Below, in pieces: positions 20,410 through 28,573 of a DNA stretch of 29,872 nucleotides. This stretch comes from Flintibacter faecis (GTDB taxonomy: Bacteria > Bacillota > Clostridia > Oscillospirales > Oscillospiraceae). The position numbers and the translations under genes are program-made. The stretch lies in the NCBI RefSeq assembly GCF_014287875.1, contig NZ_JACOPN010000013.1, positions 1 through 29,872 on the forward strand, in the 5' to 3' direction. The notes under the pieces are model-generated. The model ran no database searches, had not been told where the DNA came from, and saw nothing but the letters and a program-made list of their open reading frames with translations. The number at the start of each line of letters is the position of its first letter. Position 1 is the first letter of the stretch.

Positions 20410-22487
20410 GCGTAAAACAGACTGAAGGAAAAATCACAGCTTTATATGAAAGGCTGTCCCGTGATGATGACCAGACTGGTGATAGCAACAGTATTGTCAA
20501 TCAGAAAAAATACCTTGAAAGCTATGCCCATCAGAAAGGTTATACGAACTGTCAGCACTATACCGATGACGGTTGGAGTGGAGGAAATTTTGAGCGTCCC
20601 GCTTGGAAACAGCTTATTGCAGACATCGAAGCGGGCAAAGTTGCTCATGTCATTGTAAAAGATATGAGCAGGGCGGGGCGTGATTATCTGCAAACAGGCT
20701 TTTACACGGAGGTATTCTTCCGTCAGCATCATGTTCACTTTGTGGCGATTGCCAACAGCGTGGACAGCGACGATCAGAACAGCAATGAGTTTGCCCCGTT
20801 CCTCAACATTATGAACGAGTGGTATCTTCGTGATTTGAGCCGCAAGCAGAAAACAGCGATCCGTGTGAAAGGCGAATCCGGCAAGCCTACCACCAACTGT
20901 GCCATTTATGGCTACAAGAAAATGCCGGGTGATAAGTACAGTTGGTATATCGATGAGGAAGCCGCTGCGGTTGTCCGCCGCATTTTCCGGCTGACCATCG
21001 AGGGAAACGGTCCTTATGACATCGCCCGTATCCTCTATGACGATAAGGTGGAAACTCCTGCGGTCTACGCCGCAAAGCAGGGGCGTGGCGTCTGGAAAAG
21101 TAAAGAGGAATTTCCCAACCCTTATAACTGGAGTGGTTATATCGTTGGGCAGATTCTCTCCAAGCCCGAATATATGGGGCATACGGTCAATTTCCGTTCT
21201 CACAAGCAGTCCTACAAGGACAAAAATCCGGTTATGAATCCGCAGGAGGACTGGCTAATTTTTGAGAACACCCACGAAGCGATTGTAGATAAGGAAATGT
21301 GGGAGCTTGCACAGAAACTGCGAAAGACACCGAGACGCCACGATACGCTTGGCGAAGCCAATCCGCTGACTGGACTTCTGTTCTGTGCTGACTGCGGAGC
21401 GAAAATGACCAATCACCGTTCCAAAGGCGGTACGAAGAGCAATCCCTATCCCTCTGATTTTTATGATTGCTCCGCCTACACATTGGCACATCAAAAGCGC
21501 ACTCATGCTTGCAGCGGTCACTATATTCGGACAAAAGCGGTCAGAGAGCTTGTTTTGGAAACCATCCGAACAGCCAGCGCCTTTGCCATCGCCAATCAGG
21601 ATGAGTTTATGAAAAAGGTGCGTTCTGCTTCTCAAATCAGACAGGCGGAAGTCGCAAAGGATACCAAACGCAAGTTGAACAAAGACCGTAGGCGTATTGC
21701 CGAGCTTGATACCATTATCAAAAAGCTCTACGAATCTTTTGCCATTGGGCGCATTACCGATGAGCGCTTTGATACTCTGCTTGCAGAATACGAAGCGGAG
21801 CAGAAAGCTCTTGTCACATCTGTATCGGATGCAGAATCGCATCTGTCCTCTTTTGAGGAAGATACTGACCGTGCGGAGCAGTTCCTTTCACTGGCAAAGA
21901 AGTACACCGACTTTTCCGAACTGACTACTCCAATGATCAATGAGTTTATTGAAAAAATCATTGTCCACGCCCCGGAAAAGATTGACGGGGATCGGGTGCA
22001 GGAGGTTGAGATTTATCTGAAATTTATCGGACGGTTTGAACTGCCCGAACCGGATCTGACACCGGAGGAGATCAAGCGGCAGGAACAGCTTCGCAGACAC
22101 CGCATCAAGAGCCGGGAACGCTACCAAAAAATCAAGGCTGGTGAGCACGCAGTTGGTCAGCCATTTCAGCTAATCTGTAAATGCTGTGGTGAAGAATTTG
22201 AATCCAAGCGGTCAAATACTCTGTTTTGCAGTCCGAAGTGCCGTACTAAATTTTACCGTCAGGAAGCAGCGGAAAACCGAAAGCGGGAATGTGTCTGCGA
22301 GAACTGCGGAAAAACTTTTACCGCTACACGGAGAGATGTAAAATACTGTTGTGATGATTGCAGGACGGAAGCAAACCGCAGGATGCAGAAAGAACGCAAT
22401 GTTGCGAAGCAAATAAAAAAGAACGAACCAGTATTGCTTGATGCCCCGCCTATTAAAGAAAACGGGCAAAAACAGAAAACAGCATAA
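20406..22487 (+). CDS. Large serine recombinase with two extra C-terminal zinc ribbons (element D)
   Basis: A 693-residue recombinase. ITALYERLSRDDDQTGDSNS holds the nucleophile Ser18; IVKDMSRAGRDYLQTGFYTE is the second active-site block; the Recombinase domain has CAIYGYKKMPGDKYSWYIDE; a zinc ribbon (CADCGAKMTNHRSK ... YDCSAYTLAHQKRTHACSG) is followed by a coiled coil (IAELDTIIKKLYESFAIGRI TDERFD) and the DUF4368-type tail, which usually ends the protein near residue 560. Here ~130 more residues carry two Cys4 ribbons, CKCCGEEFESKRSNTLFCSP KC (~588-610) and CENCGKTFTATRRDVKYCCD DC (~633-655), plus basic stretches. It probably excises and inserts element D; the tail may alter target choice. 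Confidence 0.93.
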   Translation: MSVKQTEGKITALYERLSRDDDQTGDSNSIVNQKKYLESYAHQKGYTNCQHYTDDGWSGGNFERPAWKQLIADIEAGKVAHVIVKDMSRAGRDYLQTGFYTEVFFRQHHVHFVAIANSVDSDDQNSNEFAPFLNIMNEWYLRDLSRKQKTAIRVKGESGKPTTNCAIYGYKKMPGDKYSWYIDEEAAAVVRRIFRLTIEGNGPYDIARILYDDKVETPAVYAAKQGRGVWKSKEEFPNPYNWSGYIVGQILSKPEYMGHTVNFRSHKQSYKDKNPVMNPQEDWLIFENTHEAIVDKEMWELAQKLRKTPRRHDTLGEANPLTGLLFCADCGAKMTNHRSKGGTKSNPYPSDFYDCSAYTLAHQKRTHACSGHYIRTKAVRELVLETIRTASAFAIANQDEFMKKVRSASQIRQAEVAKDTKRKLNKDRRRIAELDTIIKKLYESFAIGRITDERFDTLLAEYEAEQKALVTSVSDAESHLSSFEEDTDRAEQFLSLAKKYTDFSELTTPMINEFIEKIIVHAPEKIDGDRVQEVEIYLKFIGRFELPEPDLTPEEIKRQEQLRRHRIKSRERYQKIKAGEHAVGQPFQLICKCCGEEFESKRSNTLFCSPKCRTKFYRQEAAENRKRECVCENCGKTFTATRRDVKYCCDDCRTEANRRMQKERNVAKQIKKNEPVLLDAPPIKENGQKQKTA

Positions 22488-22579
22488 TAAATGACGCTGA
22501 AGGCGACTTGTGAGAATAAAATCTCATGAGCCGCCTTCTTTGCGTTTTCAGCCGGATACGGCAGAAAGGAATAAAACCT

Positions 22580-22786
22580 ATGACAGAAAATGAAAAGAAG
22601 CTTTTACAGGCGAAGCACAGATTGGAAGAAGCCGAGATGCGTGACCGACAGAAAGAGCGAAAAGCACGGACACGGCGGCTGGTTCAGGAAGGTGCGATTT
22701 TAGAGAAAGCATTACCGCAGACAACACAGATGACTTTGGAACAGTTGGAGGATTTTTTATGCGAAGTATTCAAACCAATCCGATGA
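22580..22786 (+). CDS. DUF3847-like small protein
   Basis: A 68-residue helical protein, MTENEKKLLQAKHRLEEAEM onward, with RRLVQEGAILEKALP and MTLEQLEDFLCEVF. This is the DUF3847 pattern, nearly always encoded just before a MobA/MobL relaxase. It is probably a relaxosome accessory protein. AAAGGA upstream; the oriT lies directly downstream. Confidence 0.8.
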   Translation: MTENEKKLLQAKHRLEEAEMRDRQKERKARTRRLVQEGAILEKALPQTTQMTLEQLEDFLCEVFKPIR

Positions 22787-22830
22787 TTTTTATGAGCGAC
22801 CGGCTATCGGTCGCTTTTTCTTTTTCCCGA

Positions 22831-22866
22831 AGGGCGCACTTACTCACCACCTGCAAAGCAGGCGGT
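22831..22866 (-). other. oriT nic region of element D (MOBQ type)
   Basis: The minus strand at 22842-22831 reads TAAGTGCGCCCT, the conserved nic core of RSF1010/pIP501/pGO1-type (MOBQ) origins. Immediately 5' of it on the same strand is an inverted repeat, CCGCCTGC-ttt-GCAGGTGG (about 22866-22848), as in those origins. A MobA/MobL relaxase gene begins ~310 bp away. Cleavage is expected within the core on the minus strand. Confidence 0.85.
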
Positions 22867-23149
22867 GGTATCCCTCCCGTTGGTCGGGCTCGTGCGCTCT
22901 TCACGAACTGTCTTTCAGACAGTTCTCCAGAGGGGGCAGGCAATGTCGCAAGCGAACATTCCCTGTGCAGTCGGCTCTATATTTGCTCTATCAGCAAAAC
23001 GATGAGGTGGCATATTGCCACCCCATCTCGCCGCCTGCCTGCGAAAACCTGCCACTGGCAGCTTTTACGCAGTTATGGGTATCGCATTCTCGGCGACACC
23101 CATTTTCTCTTTTCAAAAGAGAAACAGAAAGAAAGGACGGTGAAGCCAA
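22867..23149. other. Hairpin-rich gene-free stretch between oriT and relaxase
   Basis: No supported gene. Three clear stems are present. GAACTGTCT-ttc-AGACAGTTC is at 22905-22925. GATGAGGTGGCA-tat-TGCCACCCCATC is at 23001-23027 (one mismatch). TTTCTCTTTT-c-AAAAGAGAAA is at 23104-23124, just before the relaxase ribosome binding site. They may be single-strand origin, accessory-protein or regulatory sites for the transfer region. Confidence 0.6.
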
Positions 23150-24847
23150 ATGGCAATCTATCATCTGGAAGCAAAAATAGTCAGCCGTGGTGCAGGGCGA
23201 AGTGCAGTCGCTGCGGCAGCGTATTTAAGTTGTTCTAAAATACTGAATGACTATGACGGGATTCAGCACGATTACACCCGTAAAAAAGGTCTTGTCTGGC
23301 AGGAGGTGTTCCTACCAGAGTTTGCCCCATCAGAATGGAAAGAACGGAGCGTGCTTTGGAACGCCGTGGAAGAAAATGAAAAGACAAAAGACAGCCGCCT
23401 TGCCCGTGAATTTGTGGTCGCTTTGCCGATTGAGCAGAACGAAACACAGTGGGAAAAGCTGCTGTCTGATTTTATTTCTGGAACCTTTGTAGATGATGGT
23501 ATGTGTGCGGATGTGGCAATTCATGATCCATATCCTCCCGGTCACAATCCCCATGCTCATATCATGCTGACAGTGCGCCCGTTAGATGAAAAAGGAAACT
23601 GGCAATATAAGACACAGAAGGAATATCTCTGTGTGAAAAATGGAGAGGAACAAGGATTTACTGCGGATGAGTTTAAGACGGCACAGACAGAGGGATGGGA
23701 AAAGCAATACCAGTATAAGGTAGGAAAGAAAAAGGTTTATATGACTGCTTCTGCTGCTGAAGAAAAAGGCTATGAACGGGTATCGAAATATCCCAAAAGC
23801 ACGAAATACGGCAGACAAAATCCTATTGCTGAGCGTTGGAACAGCGAAGAACAACTTGTTTTATGGAGAGCAGCGTGGGCTGATGTAACGAACCGCCATT
23901 TGGAGCGTGCTGGACACAAAGAACGCATTGACCACCGCAGTCATGCAGAACGGGAACTTGATGAACAACCTACTATTCACGAGGGTGTGGTTGCAAGAGC
24001 ATTGGAGAAAAAGGGAATTGTTTCTGACCGCTGTGAGTTAAATCGTCAGATTAAGGCAGACAATGCGTTGCTCTGTGAGCTGAAAGCAACGGTCAAGAAG
24101 TTGATTCAGGTAGTTAAAGCATCTGTTCCTGCTCTTGCAGAAGCAATGGAGTCCTTACGGGCGAACATGGTTATTTTTTGCTATCAGATTCGCTATGCCG
24201 GTTTTGGAAAGCACAAATTATCGGAAAGCCTGAATGTGCTGAAGCCCGACTTAGAGCGATATTCCGTACTGGTACAGCAGATTAAAAATACGACCAAAGA
24301 ACGGAAAACGCTGCTTACAGAAAAGAAAGCGACACCATTTTATCAGTTTGTTGCTCATAATGATTTGGCAAAACAGATTGCCGAACTGACGGAAGATTTA
24401 GAAGAACTGAGATCCGAAAAGACGATGCTCCTCAGTTCATTTGATTGTAGTGAGGATACTGGAATTGCTGAGGTTAAAAAGAGTGTTTCGGCTATGGAGG
24501 AAAATTTGAAACGGCTGACAAAGCAGGAAGAAAAATATGCTGCTGAGTTGGAGGATGCCTTAAAGCAGTTCTCAGAATTAAAGGAGCAGGCAAAAAATGT
24601 GGATTCAGCAGAACTTTCCGAACAGCGGATCGCCTTACAGGGGGAGAAGATTCAATCTGCCACTTCCAAGATCAAAGCGGCATATGGAGAAAAATTTGAT
24701 CCGCTTATCCTGCTTGACAGCAAGCGTGATGTTTCTGAATTATTGGGGGAAGAAACAGAAGTACGCTCTATTCAAGAACACCTGCAGCAAAAACAGCAGC
24801 CAGAAAAGCAGCAGAAAAAAGCCAAATACAAAGAGCAGGAGCGATAA
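23150..24847 (+). CDS. MobA/MobL (MOBQ) relaxase of element D
   Basis: A 565-residue relaxase. MAIYHLEAKIVSRGAGRSAV AAAAYLS is the MOBQ N-terminus with Tyr4 or Tyr25 as candidate nucleophile; LAREFVVALPIEQN follows, and HDPYPPGHNPHAHIMLTVRP (about residues 125-144) is the His-triad metal site. The C-terminal ~250 residues are a long coiled coil. It should nick the TAAGTGCGCCCT core upstream and lead the strand into a secretion channel provided by another element. The start follows GAAAGGACGG. Confidence 0.93.
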   Translation: MAIYHLEAKIVSRGAGRSAVAAAAYLSCSKILNDYDGIQHDYTRKKGLVWQEVFLPEFAPSEWKERSVLWNAVEENEKTKDSRLAREFVVALPIEQNETQWEKLLSDFISGTFVDDGMCADVAIHDPYPPGHNPHAHIMLTVRPLDEKGNWQYKTQKEYLCVKNGEEQGFTADEFKTAQTEGWEKQYQYKVGKKKVYMTASAAEEKGYERVSKYPKSTKYGRQNPIAERWNSEEQLVLWRAAWADVTNRHLERAGHKERIDHRSHAERELDEQPTIHEGVVARALEKKGIVSDRCELNRQIKADNALLCELKATVKKLIQVVKASVPALAEAMESLRANMVIFCYQIRYAGFGKHKLSESLNVLKPDLERYSVLVQQIKNTTKERKTLLTEKKATPFYQFVAHNDLAKQIAELTEDLEELRSEKTMLLSSFDCSEDTGIAEVKKSVSAMEENLKRLTKQEEKYAAELEDALKQFSELKEQAKNVDSAELSEQRIALQGEKIQSATSKIKAAYGEKFDPLILLDSKRDVSELLGEETEVRSIQEHLQQKQQPEKQQKKAKYKEQER

Positions 24848-24896
24848 AACACTGCTTCAATAATAAGAGAAAACATTTGTACAATTCTTTTTATGC

Positions 24897-24925
24897 TTTA
24901 TTTTGGCAGGGAGTTGCATTATAAT
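24897..24925 (+). promoter_or_regulatory. Possible promoter of the LemA operon
   Basis: A perfect TATAAT at 24920-24925 lies ~40 bp before the lemA-like start; the -35 region 17 bases upstream (TTTATT) is poor. It would let the three cargo genes be transcribed independently of the relaxase. Confidence 0.4.
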
Positions 24926-24965
24926 ATACGCAAATGGAAAATATCAAAACAAGGAGGAACAGGAT

Positions 24966-25709
24966 ATGGGAATTCTAATCTCAGTAATTACCATTACTCT
25001 GCTGGTGCTCTGCTATGTCAGGATGTATAACCGTCTGAAGCGGCTATTCGTCAAGGTGCAGGAAGGGAGTGCAGGCATAGATGTTGCTTTGGAGAAACGC
25101 TACGATATGCTGTCAGAAGAAATTGAGGCAGTAAAAAAGTATCTGGCGCATGAGTATCAGATCTACACCGAAGTCACATCTACCCGCGCGGGGAAAGAAC
25201 TGAACGAAAGCATATTTCAGGAAAAGAAACAACTGTCTGAGGAAGCGGTCAAAGCGATCAGCGAGACGATTGCCGAACAGCAAAAGCAGATGGAAACAAT
25301 CCGGCGGCAGTTGGAACAGCAGCGAGGGCAGGATCATTCTTTTGGAGCGGAAACACCGGGGATGGGGGACGACGGGCTGATCGGACATCAGGTAAGTCTG
25401 GATCGGAAACTCGGCTTGCTTACTTCCGCCCAGCAGGGACTCACCGGGGTCAACTCTGCCATCAATGCACTGGCTGAGCAATACCCAACCCTTTATTCCT
25501 ATGCGTCCATGCAGCATTTCCAGCAGGATATTTTTGATGCAGAGGAACACTTACAAGCGGCGAGACGGTTGTACAACTCTAACGCATCTTTGTATAACCA
25601 GAGAATTAACACATTTCCCTACCTGCTTTTAGCAAAACTTCATGGCATGAAAGAAGCGAAGTTCTACACTGTGGAAGAAAAGAAAAAAGACTTTAAGCTG
25701 CAGTTTTAA
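24966..25709 (+). CDS. LemA-family protein
   Basis: A 247-residue protein with an N-terminal membrane anchor (GILISVITITLLVLCYV, residues 2-18) and the LemA helical body: YNRLKRLFVKVQEGSAGIDV ALEKRYDMLSEEIEAVKKYL AHE at ~20-62, then AEQYPTLYSYASMQHFQQDI, EEHLQAARRLYNSNASLYNQ RINTFPYLLLAKLHGM near the end. The IDVxLxxRxDxL and ARxxYNxxVxxYNxxxxxFP signatures are both present. LemA proteins sit in the membrane facing the cytoplasm and often pair with DUF3137 or TPM-domain proteins; their function is unresolved. A 70-residue Gln/Glu-rich insertion (~95-140) is larger than in typical LemA. AAGGAGG precedes the start; it is first in a three-gene operon. Confidence 0.88.
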   Translation: MGILISVITITLLVLCYVRMYNRLKRLFVKVQEGSAGIDVALEKRYDMLSEEIEAVKKYLAHEYQIYTEVTSTRAGKELNESIFQEKKQLSEEAVKAISETIAEQQKQMETIRRQLEQQRGQDHSFGAETPGMGDDGLIGHQVSLDRKLGLLTSAQQGLTGVNSAINALAEQYPTLYSYASMQHFQQDIFDAEEHLQAARRLYNSNASLYNQRINTFPYLLLAKLHGMKEAKFYTVEEKKKDFKLQF

Positions 25710-25729
25710 GAAGAAAGGGAAAAAGATGT

Positions 25730-26716
25730 ATGAAAATGGTGGAACAGAATATCAGCGGTGTCAAGCTGGAACGGCTGCGGCAGAACGCTGTTAAAAAACA
25801 TAAAATCCTGCGGAAACTGTTTCCGGTATGCTTGATTTTGTTTATAGGATTGACATTGGTAAAAAACCGATTTTTGTTTGCCTCCATCAGAGAATATGGA
25901 TGGGGAGATCCGGCAACTCAGGGAGCCTTTTGGATGCTGGTAGGAAACCTGATGCTCAGCGTGATTTTTGCGGGTGTCATTTTTGGTTTTTACTATATGC
26001 TGGTCTATAAAAAAGCTTATGACCTCTTTTGTATCAATTTCAAAAACAAATATGTGTTGGACACTCTCCGACAACTGCCGGATTTTTCCGAATTGCGCTA
26101 CAATGCCGGAGGCGGTCTTTCTTATGAGGAAATGAACCGTTTAAAGTTAATCCCCGGAGGTCAGTCGGTCTTTTATCAATCGTCGGATGAACTGTCCGGC
26201 AAGCTGGATGGAGTTCCCTTCCGGGCTGTCAATGTCTGCACTGGCGAAAAAGCTTCCGCAAGAAGTTCTACTCCAAAAATTCTGTTTGAGGGACAGGTCA
26301 TTGTTTTTTCCTGTTTTGATAATCGGAAGATCAGTGAGGGCTTTGTCCAGGTGTTTTCCAAAAAAGCTCTGTCTAAACTCAGGGAAACCAGAGTCCCGCT
26401 GCCAATTCAGACAGAAAACAGTGTATTCAACGAAAATTTTGCAGTGTTTGCAGAGAACGAGCAGAATGCTTTTTACATCCTGACCCCCCAGGTGATGGAG
26501 CAGATTACAGCTTTTCAGGAAGCTATGGAAGGAAATGTTTATCTTTCCTTTTCTGAAAAATCCCTGTATGTAACTTGCAGCCAGCTTCGCAATCCTTTTC
26601 ATATTTACATCGACATCCCTGTTGAAGAACAGCGTCAAAAGATTGCTGGCGATACGGCGATTCTCCGCAGTGCAAAGGAAATTCTCATCAGAGCCGGACA
26701 AAGCAGTCCGAAATAA
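25730..26716 (+). CDS. DUF3137 membrane protein
   Basis: A 328-residue protein with two membrane segments (LFPVCLILFIGLTLV at 30-44; FWMLVGNLMLSVIFAGVIFG at ~67-86) and a cytoplasmic C-terminal domain. YQSSDELSGKLDGVPFRAVN, then PKILFEGQVIVFSCF and the later AVFAENEQNAFYILTPQVME, AMEGNVYLSFSEKSLYVTCS match DUF3137, the usual genetic partner of LemA. It starts 21 bp after the lemA-like stop with GAAAGGG upstream; an in-frame ATG two codons later is possible. Function unknown. The pairing suggests a LemA/DUF3137 membrane complex. Confidence 0.82.
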   Translation: MKMVEQNISGVKLERLRQNAVKKHKILRKLFPVCLILFIGLTLVKNRFLFASIREYGWGDPATQGAFWMLVGNLMLSVIFAGVIFGFYYMLVYKKAYDLFCINFKNKYVLDTLRQLPDFSELRYNAGGGLSYEEMNRLKLIPGGQSVFYQSSDELSGKLDGVPFRAVNVCTGEKASARSSTPKILFEGQVIVFSCFDNRKISEGFVQVFSKKALSKLRETRVPLPIQTENSVFNENFAVFAENEQNAFYILTPQVMEQITAFQEAMEGNVYLSFSEKSLYVTCSQLRNPFHIYIDIPVEEQRQKIAGDTAILRSAKEILIRAGQSSPK

Positions 26717-26748
26717 GAAGGCAGTCCCTGAAAGGAGGAAGATATCAT

Positions 26749-27675
26749 ATGGGATGCATGATTGTGTTCGTTATCCTGCTTGTTATTGGAATAGGCATCC
26801 TCTGTTTTCTGACAGGGGATATGACGGCTTTTATCGCCCTGGCCGCTACTTTAGTCATAGGGCTTGGTCTTGCCGGTATTCTGTATCATATCTATAAATC
26901 GAAGCAAAGACGGATGGAGAAGTATAATCCCCTATCCCCTACATTGCGCTGGATGAATGCCGCAGGGTCGATCCTGATTGCAGCAAGTCAACATACAAAT
27001 TTTCATCTACTGGCTGGCTGGCGGTACAATAACGAATTTGACCGGGAAAGTATTAAAACAATGCTGTGGGATTATTGGGGCATTCAAGGACATGAGACAG
27101 CTATAAAGGAAATGCGCAGCCTGATCGACGAGGGAATGCGTGCCAGCTATCGGAGGAAAATGGAACTCTTGTCGCATAAATATAAGGATGCTACAGAAGT
27201 CCAGCTCATTGAGGAGGCCCGCAAAACTAATCCAAAAGCCGATGAAGATAGCTACCTGCCGAAAATGCTGACAGCATGGCGGCGTTATGGGGAAAATGCC
27301 CTGTTAGGCTGGGATATGGGACGCTGCGCATATATCACGCAATGTTGCTATCTGGCAGGCTACATCAATATGAAGGAAATGTTGGATTTGTGTGTAGATG
27401 CTGGGACAAAGGCGCAGGCTTTTTTTCAGAACTGGGAAGAAATGATGGAGAGCTATCTTCTGGGCGGACAATTTTGGAAGCATGAGGATCAAAGCAATCC
27501 AAACTCCATGACGGCAGAACGCTGGAAGTTATATGAACAGCTCTGGCAAGGAAGAAAACCCTTCCAGAGCTCTCCATACCTCGCTGTCCCGTTCGACCAG
27601 CCCCTCTCCAAAGAGGTTATTACCAATGAATACGGTATTCTGCCGGAATACCAAAAATATTATAATCATGGATAG
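26749..27675 (+). CDS. DUF1266 protein with two membrane segments
   Basis: A 308-residue protein. Two N-terminal membrane helices (residues ~3-22 and ~26-47) are followed by a soluble domain whose core, LLGWDMGRCAYITQCCYLAG YI at ~186-207, then AQAFFQNWEEMMESYLLGGQ FW, is the DUF1266 signature (AWDxxRxxxxxRxGxxxGY...SW.E...Y..G...W). A family-typical helix (ESIKTMLWDYWGIQGHETAI) precedes it. DUF1266 domains occur in many predicted polymorphic-toxin and stress settings without a proven activity; membrane-anchored versions are less usual. AAAGGAGG lies upstream and the gene ends the operon at a hairpin. Confidence 0.85.
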   Translation: MGCMIVFVILLVIGIGILCFLTGDMTAFIALAATLVIGLGLAGILYHIYKSKQRRMEKYNPLSPTLRWMNAAGSILIAASQHTNFHLLAGWRYNNEFDRESIKTMLWDYWGIQGHETAIKEMRSLIDEGMRASYRRKMELLSHKYKDATEVQLIEEARKTNPKADEDSYLPKMLTAWRRYGENALLGWDMGRCAYITQCCYLAGYINMKEMLDLCVDAGTKAQAFFQNWEEMMESYLLGGQFWKHEDQSNPNSMTAERWKLYEQLWQGRKPFQSSPYLAVPFDQPLSKEVITNEYGILPEYQKYYNHG

Positions 27676-27700
27676 TTCGTATTCAGTTTTGGGTATGGGA

Positions 27701-27726
27701 AAGGCGCGGCCTGTCTGCCGCGCCTT
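27701..27726. terminator. GC-rich hairpin after the DUF1266 gene
   Basis: AAGGCGCGGC - ctgtct - GCCGCGCCTT, perfect 10 bp, between converging genes. T content after it is low on the plus strand (GGTGGG) and modest on the minus strand (TTTCCC), so termination strength is uncertain. Confidence 0.6.
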
Positions 27727-27791
27727 GGTGGGTGGTGTTCGGTTTTCCGTTTCTGGCTGGACAAAGTGTCCAGAGGTGGGGGCGTGTAGTG

Positions 27792-28526
27792 CTATTTGCT
27801 GCTTTCTTCTTTCCAGTCACTTAAAATCAGTTCAAAACTGTCTGGATAAATATAAACGTTCTCAAAATATTCATAAAAATCTTGATGCGCACCAATATTA
27901 TAATTGAGATAATCGTCCTCATTGACTACTTCATAGTTTTCTTCTGATAGATAATAGACACCTACATCTACAGAATAGCCCATCGCCTGTATCTTTGATG
28001 TTAATTGCTGCATATCTGTGTCTTTTCCTACTGTATCATCTTTCGTATAAATCCAAAGAGAAACGACCGGGTTTCGTCCCATACCAAAAGTTGTGAGTAA
28101 TTCTTCAGCCGTAGTGTTTTTATCAAAGTCAGGAGATGGGGTGTAAGGTGCAATAAATACTTTGCAATCATCGTAAATTTCCTGCACAGTAGGCGCTAAA
28201 ATAGCTCGCAAATCTTCTCGTCTTAAATAGACAATATAGTTGTCTGTATATGTCTGCGCTTCCTCCGACCATCTCAAACGTACATATAGCCCCGGAAATC
28301 GTGTGGATTGAATACTTCCGTACTCTGTCGCAACAAATTCATCGCCATACTTCTCGATGAGGTATTCCAGCTTTGGGTCTGTACGGGAATGGTACATATA
28401 ATCTGCGATCTGCTCATGGAGCGGACGGGGCGGGTGCAGCTTGACCCGAACGATCCCCGCCGCCACAAGAATAACCGCCGCCGCGCACAAAAATATCACG
28501 AGCCGCCTTTTTCCTTTGTGGGTCAT
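27792..28526 (-). CDS. Membrane-anchored hypothetical protein
   Basis: A 244-residue protein starting MTHKGKRRLVIFLCAAAVIL after AAGGAGGG. One membrane segment (residues 9-26, VIFLCAAAVILVAAGIV) preceded by basic residues gives an N-in anchor, with ~215 residues outside. The outer part is acidic and Tyr/Asp-rich (YLIEKYGDEFVATEYGS; YLSEENYEVVNEDDYLNYNI). I do not recognise a family. It faces the LemA operon across a hairpin and could be cargo of element D. Confidence 0.75.
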   Translation of the reverse strand: MTHKGKRRLVIFLCAAAVILVAAGIVRVKLHPPRPLHEQIADYMYHSRTDPKLEYLIEKYGDEFVATEYGSIQSTRFPGLYVRLRWSEEAQTYTDNYIVYLRREDLRAILAPTVQEIYDDCKVFIAPYTPSPDFDKNTTAEELLTTFGMGRNPVVSLWIYTKDDTVGKDTDMQQLTSKIQAMGYSVDVGVYYLSEENYEVVNEDDYLNYNIGAHQDFYEYFENVYIYPDSFELILSDWKEESSK

Positions 28527-28573
28527 CGTCTCTCCCTCCTTAAAGCCTGTGCTTGGTTTATGGTAATTGCTCT

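Noticed and set aside
22759..23238. 159-aa plus-strand frame across the oriT region
   Set aside because: It crosses the nic core and hairpins and has no family; the region is better explained as oriT and leader.
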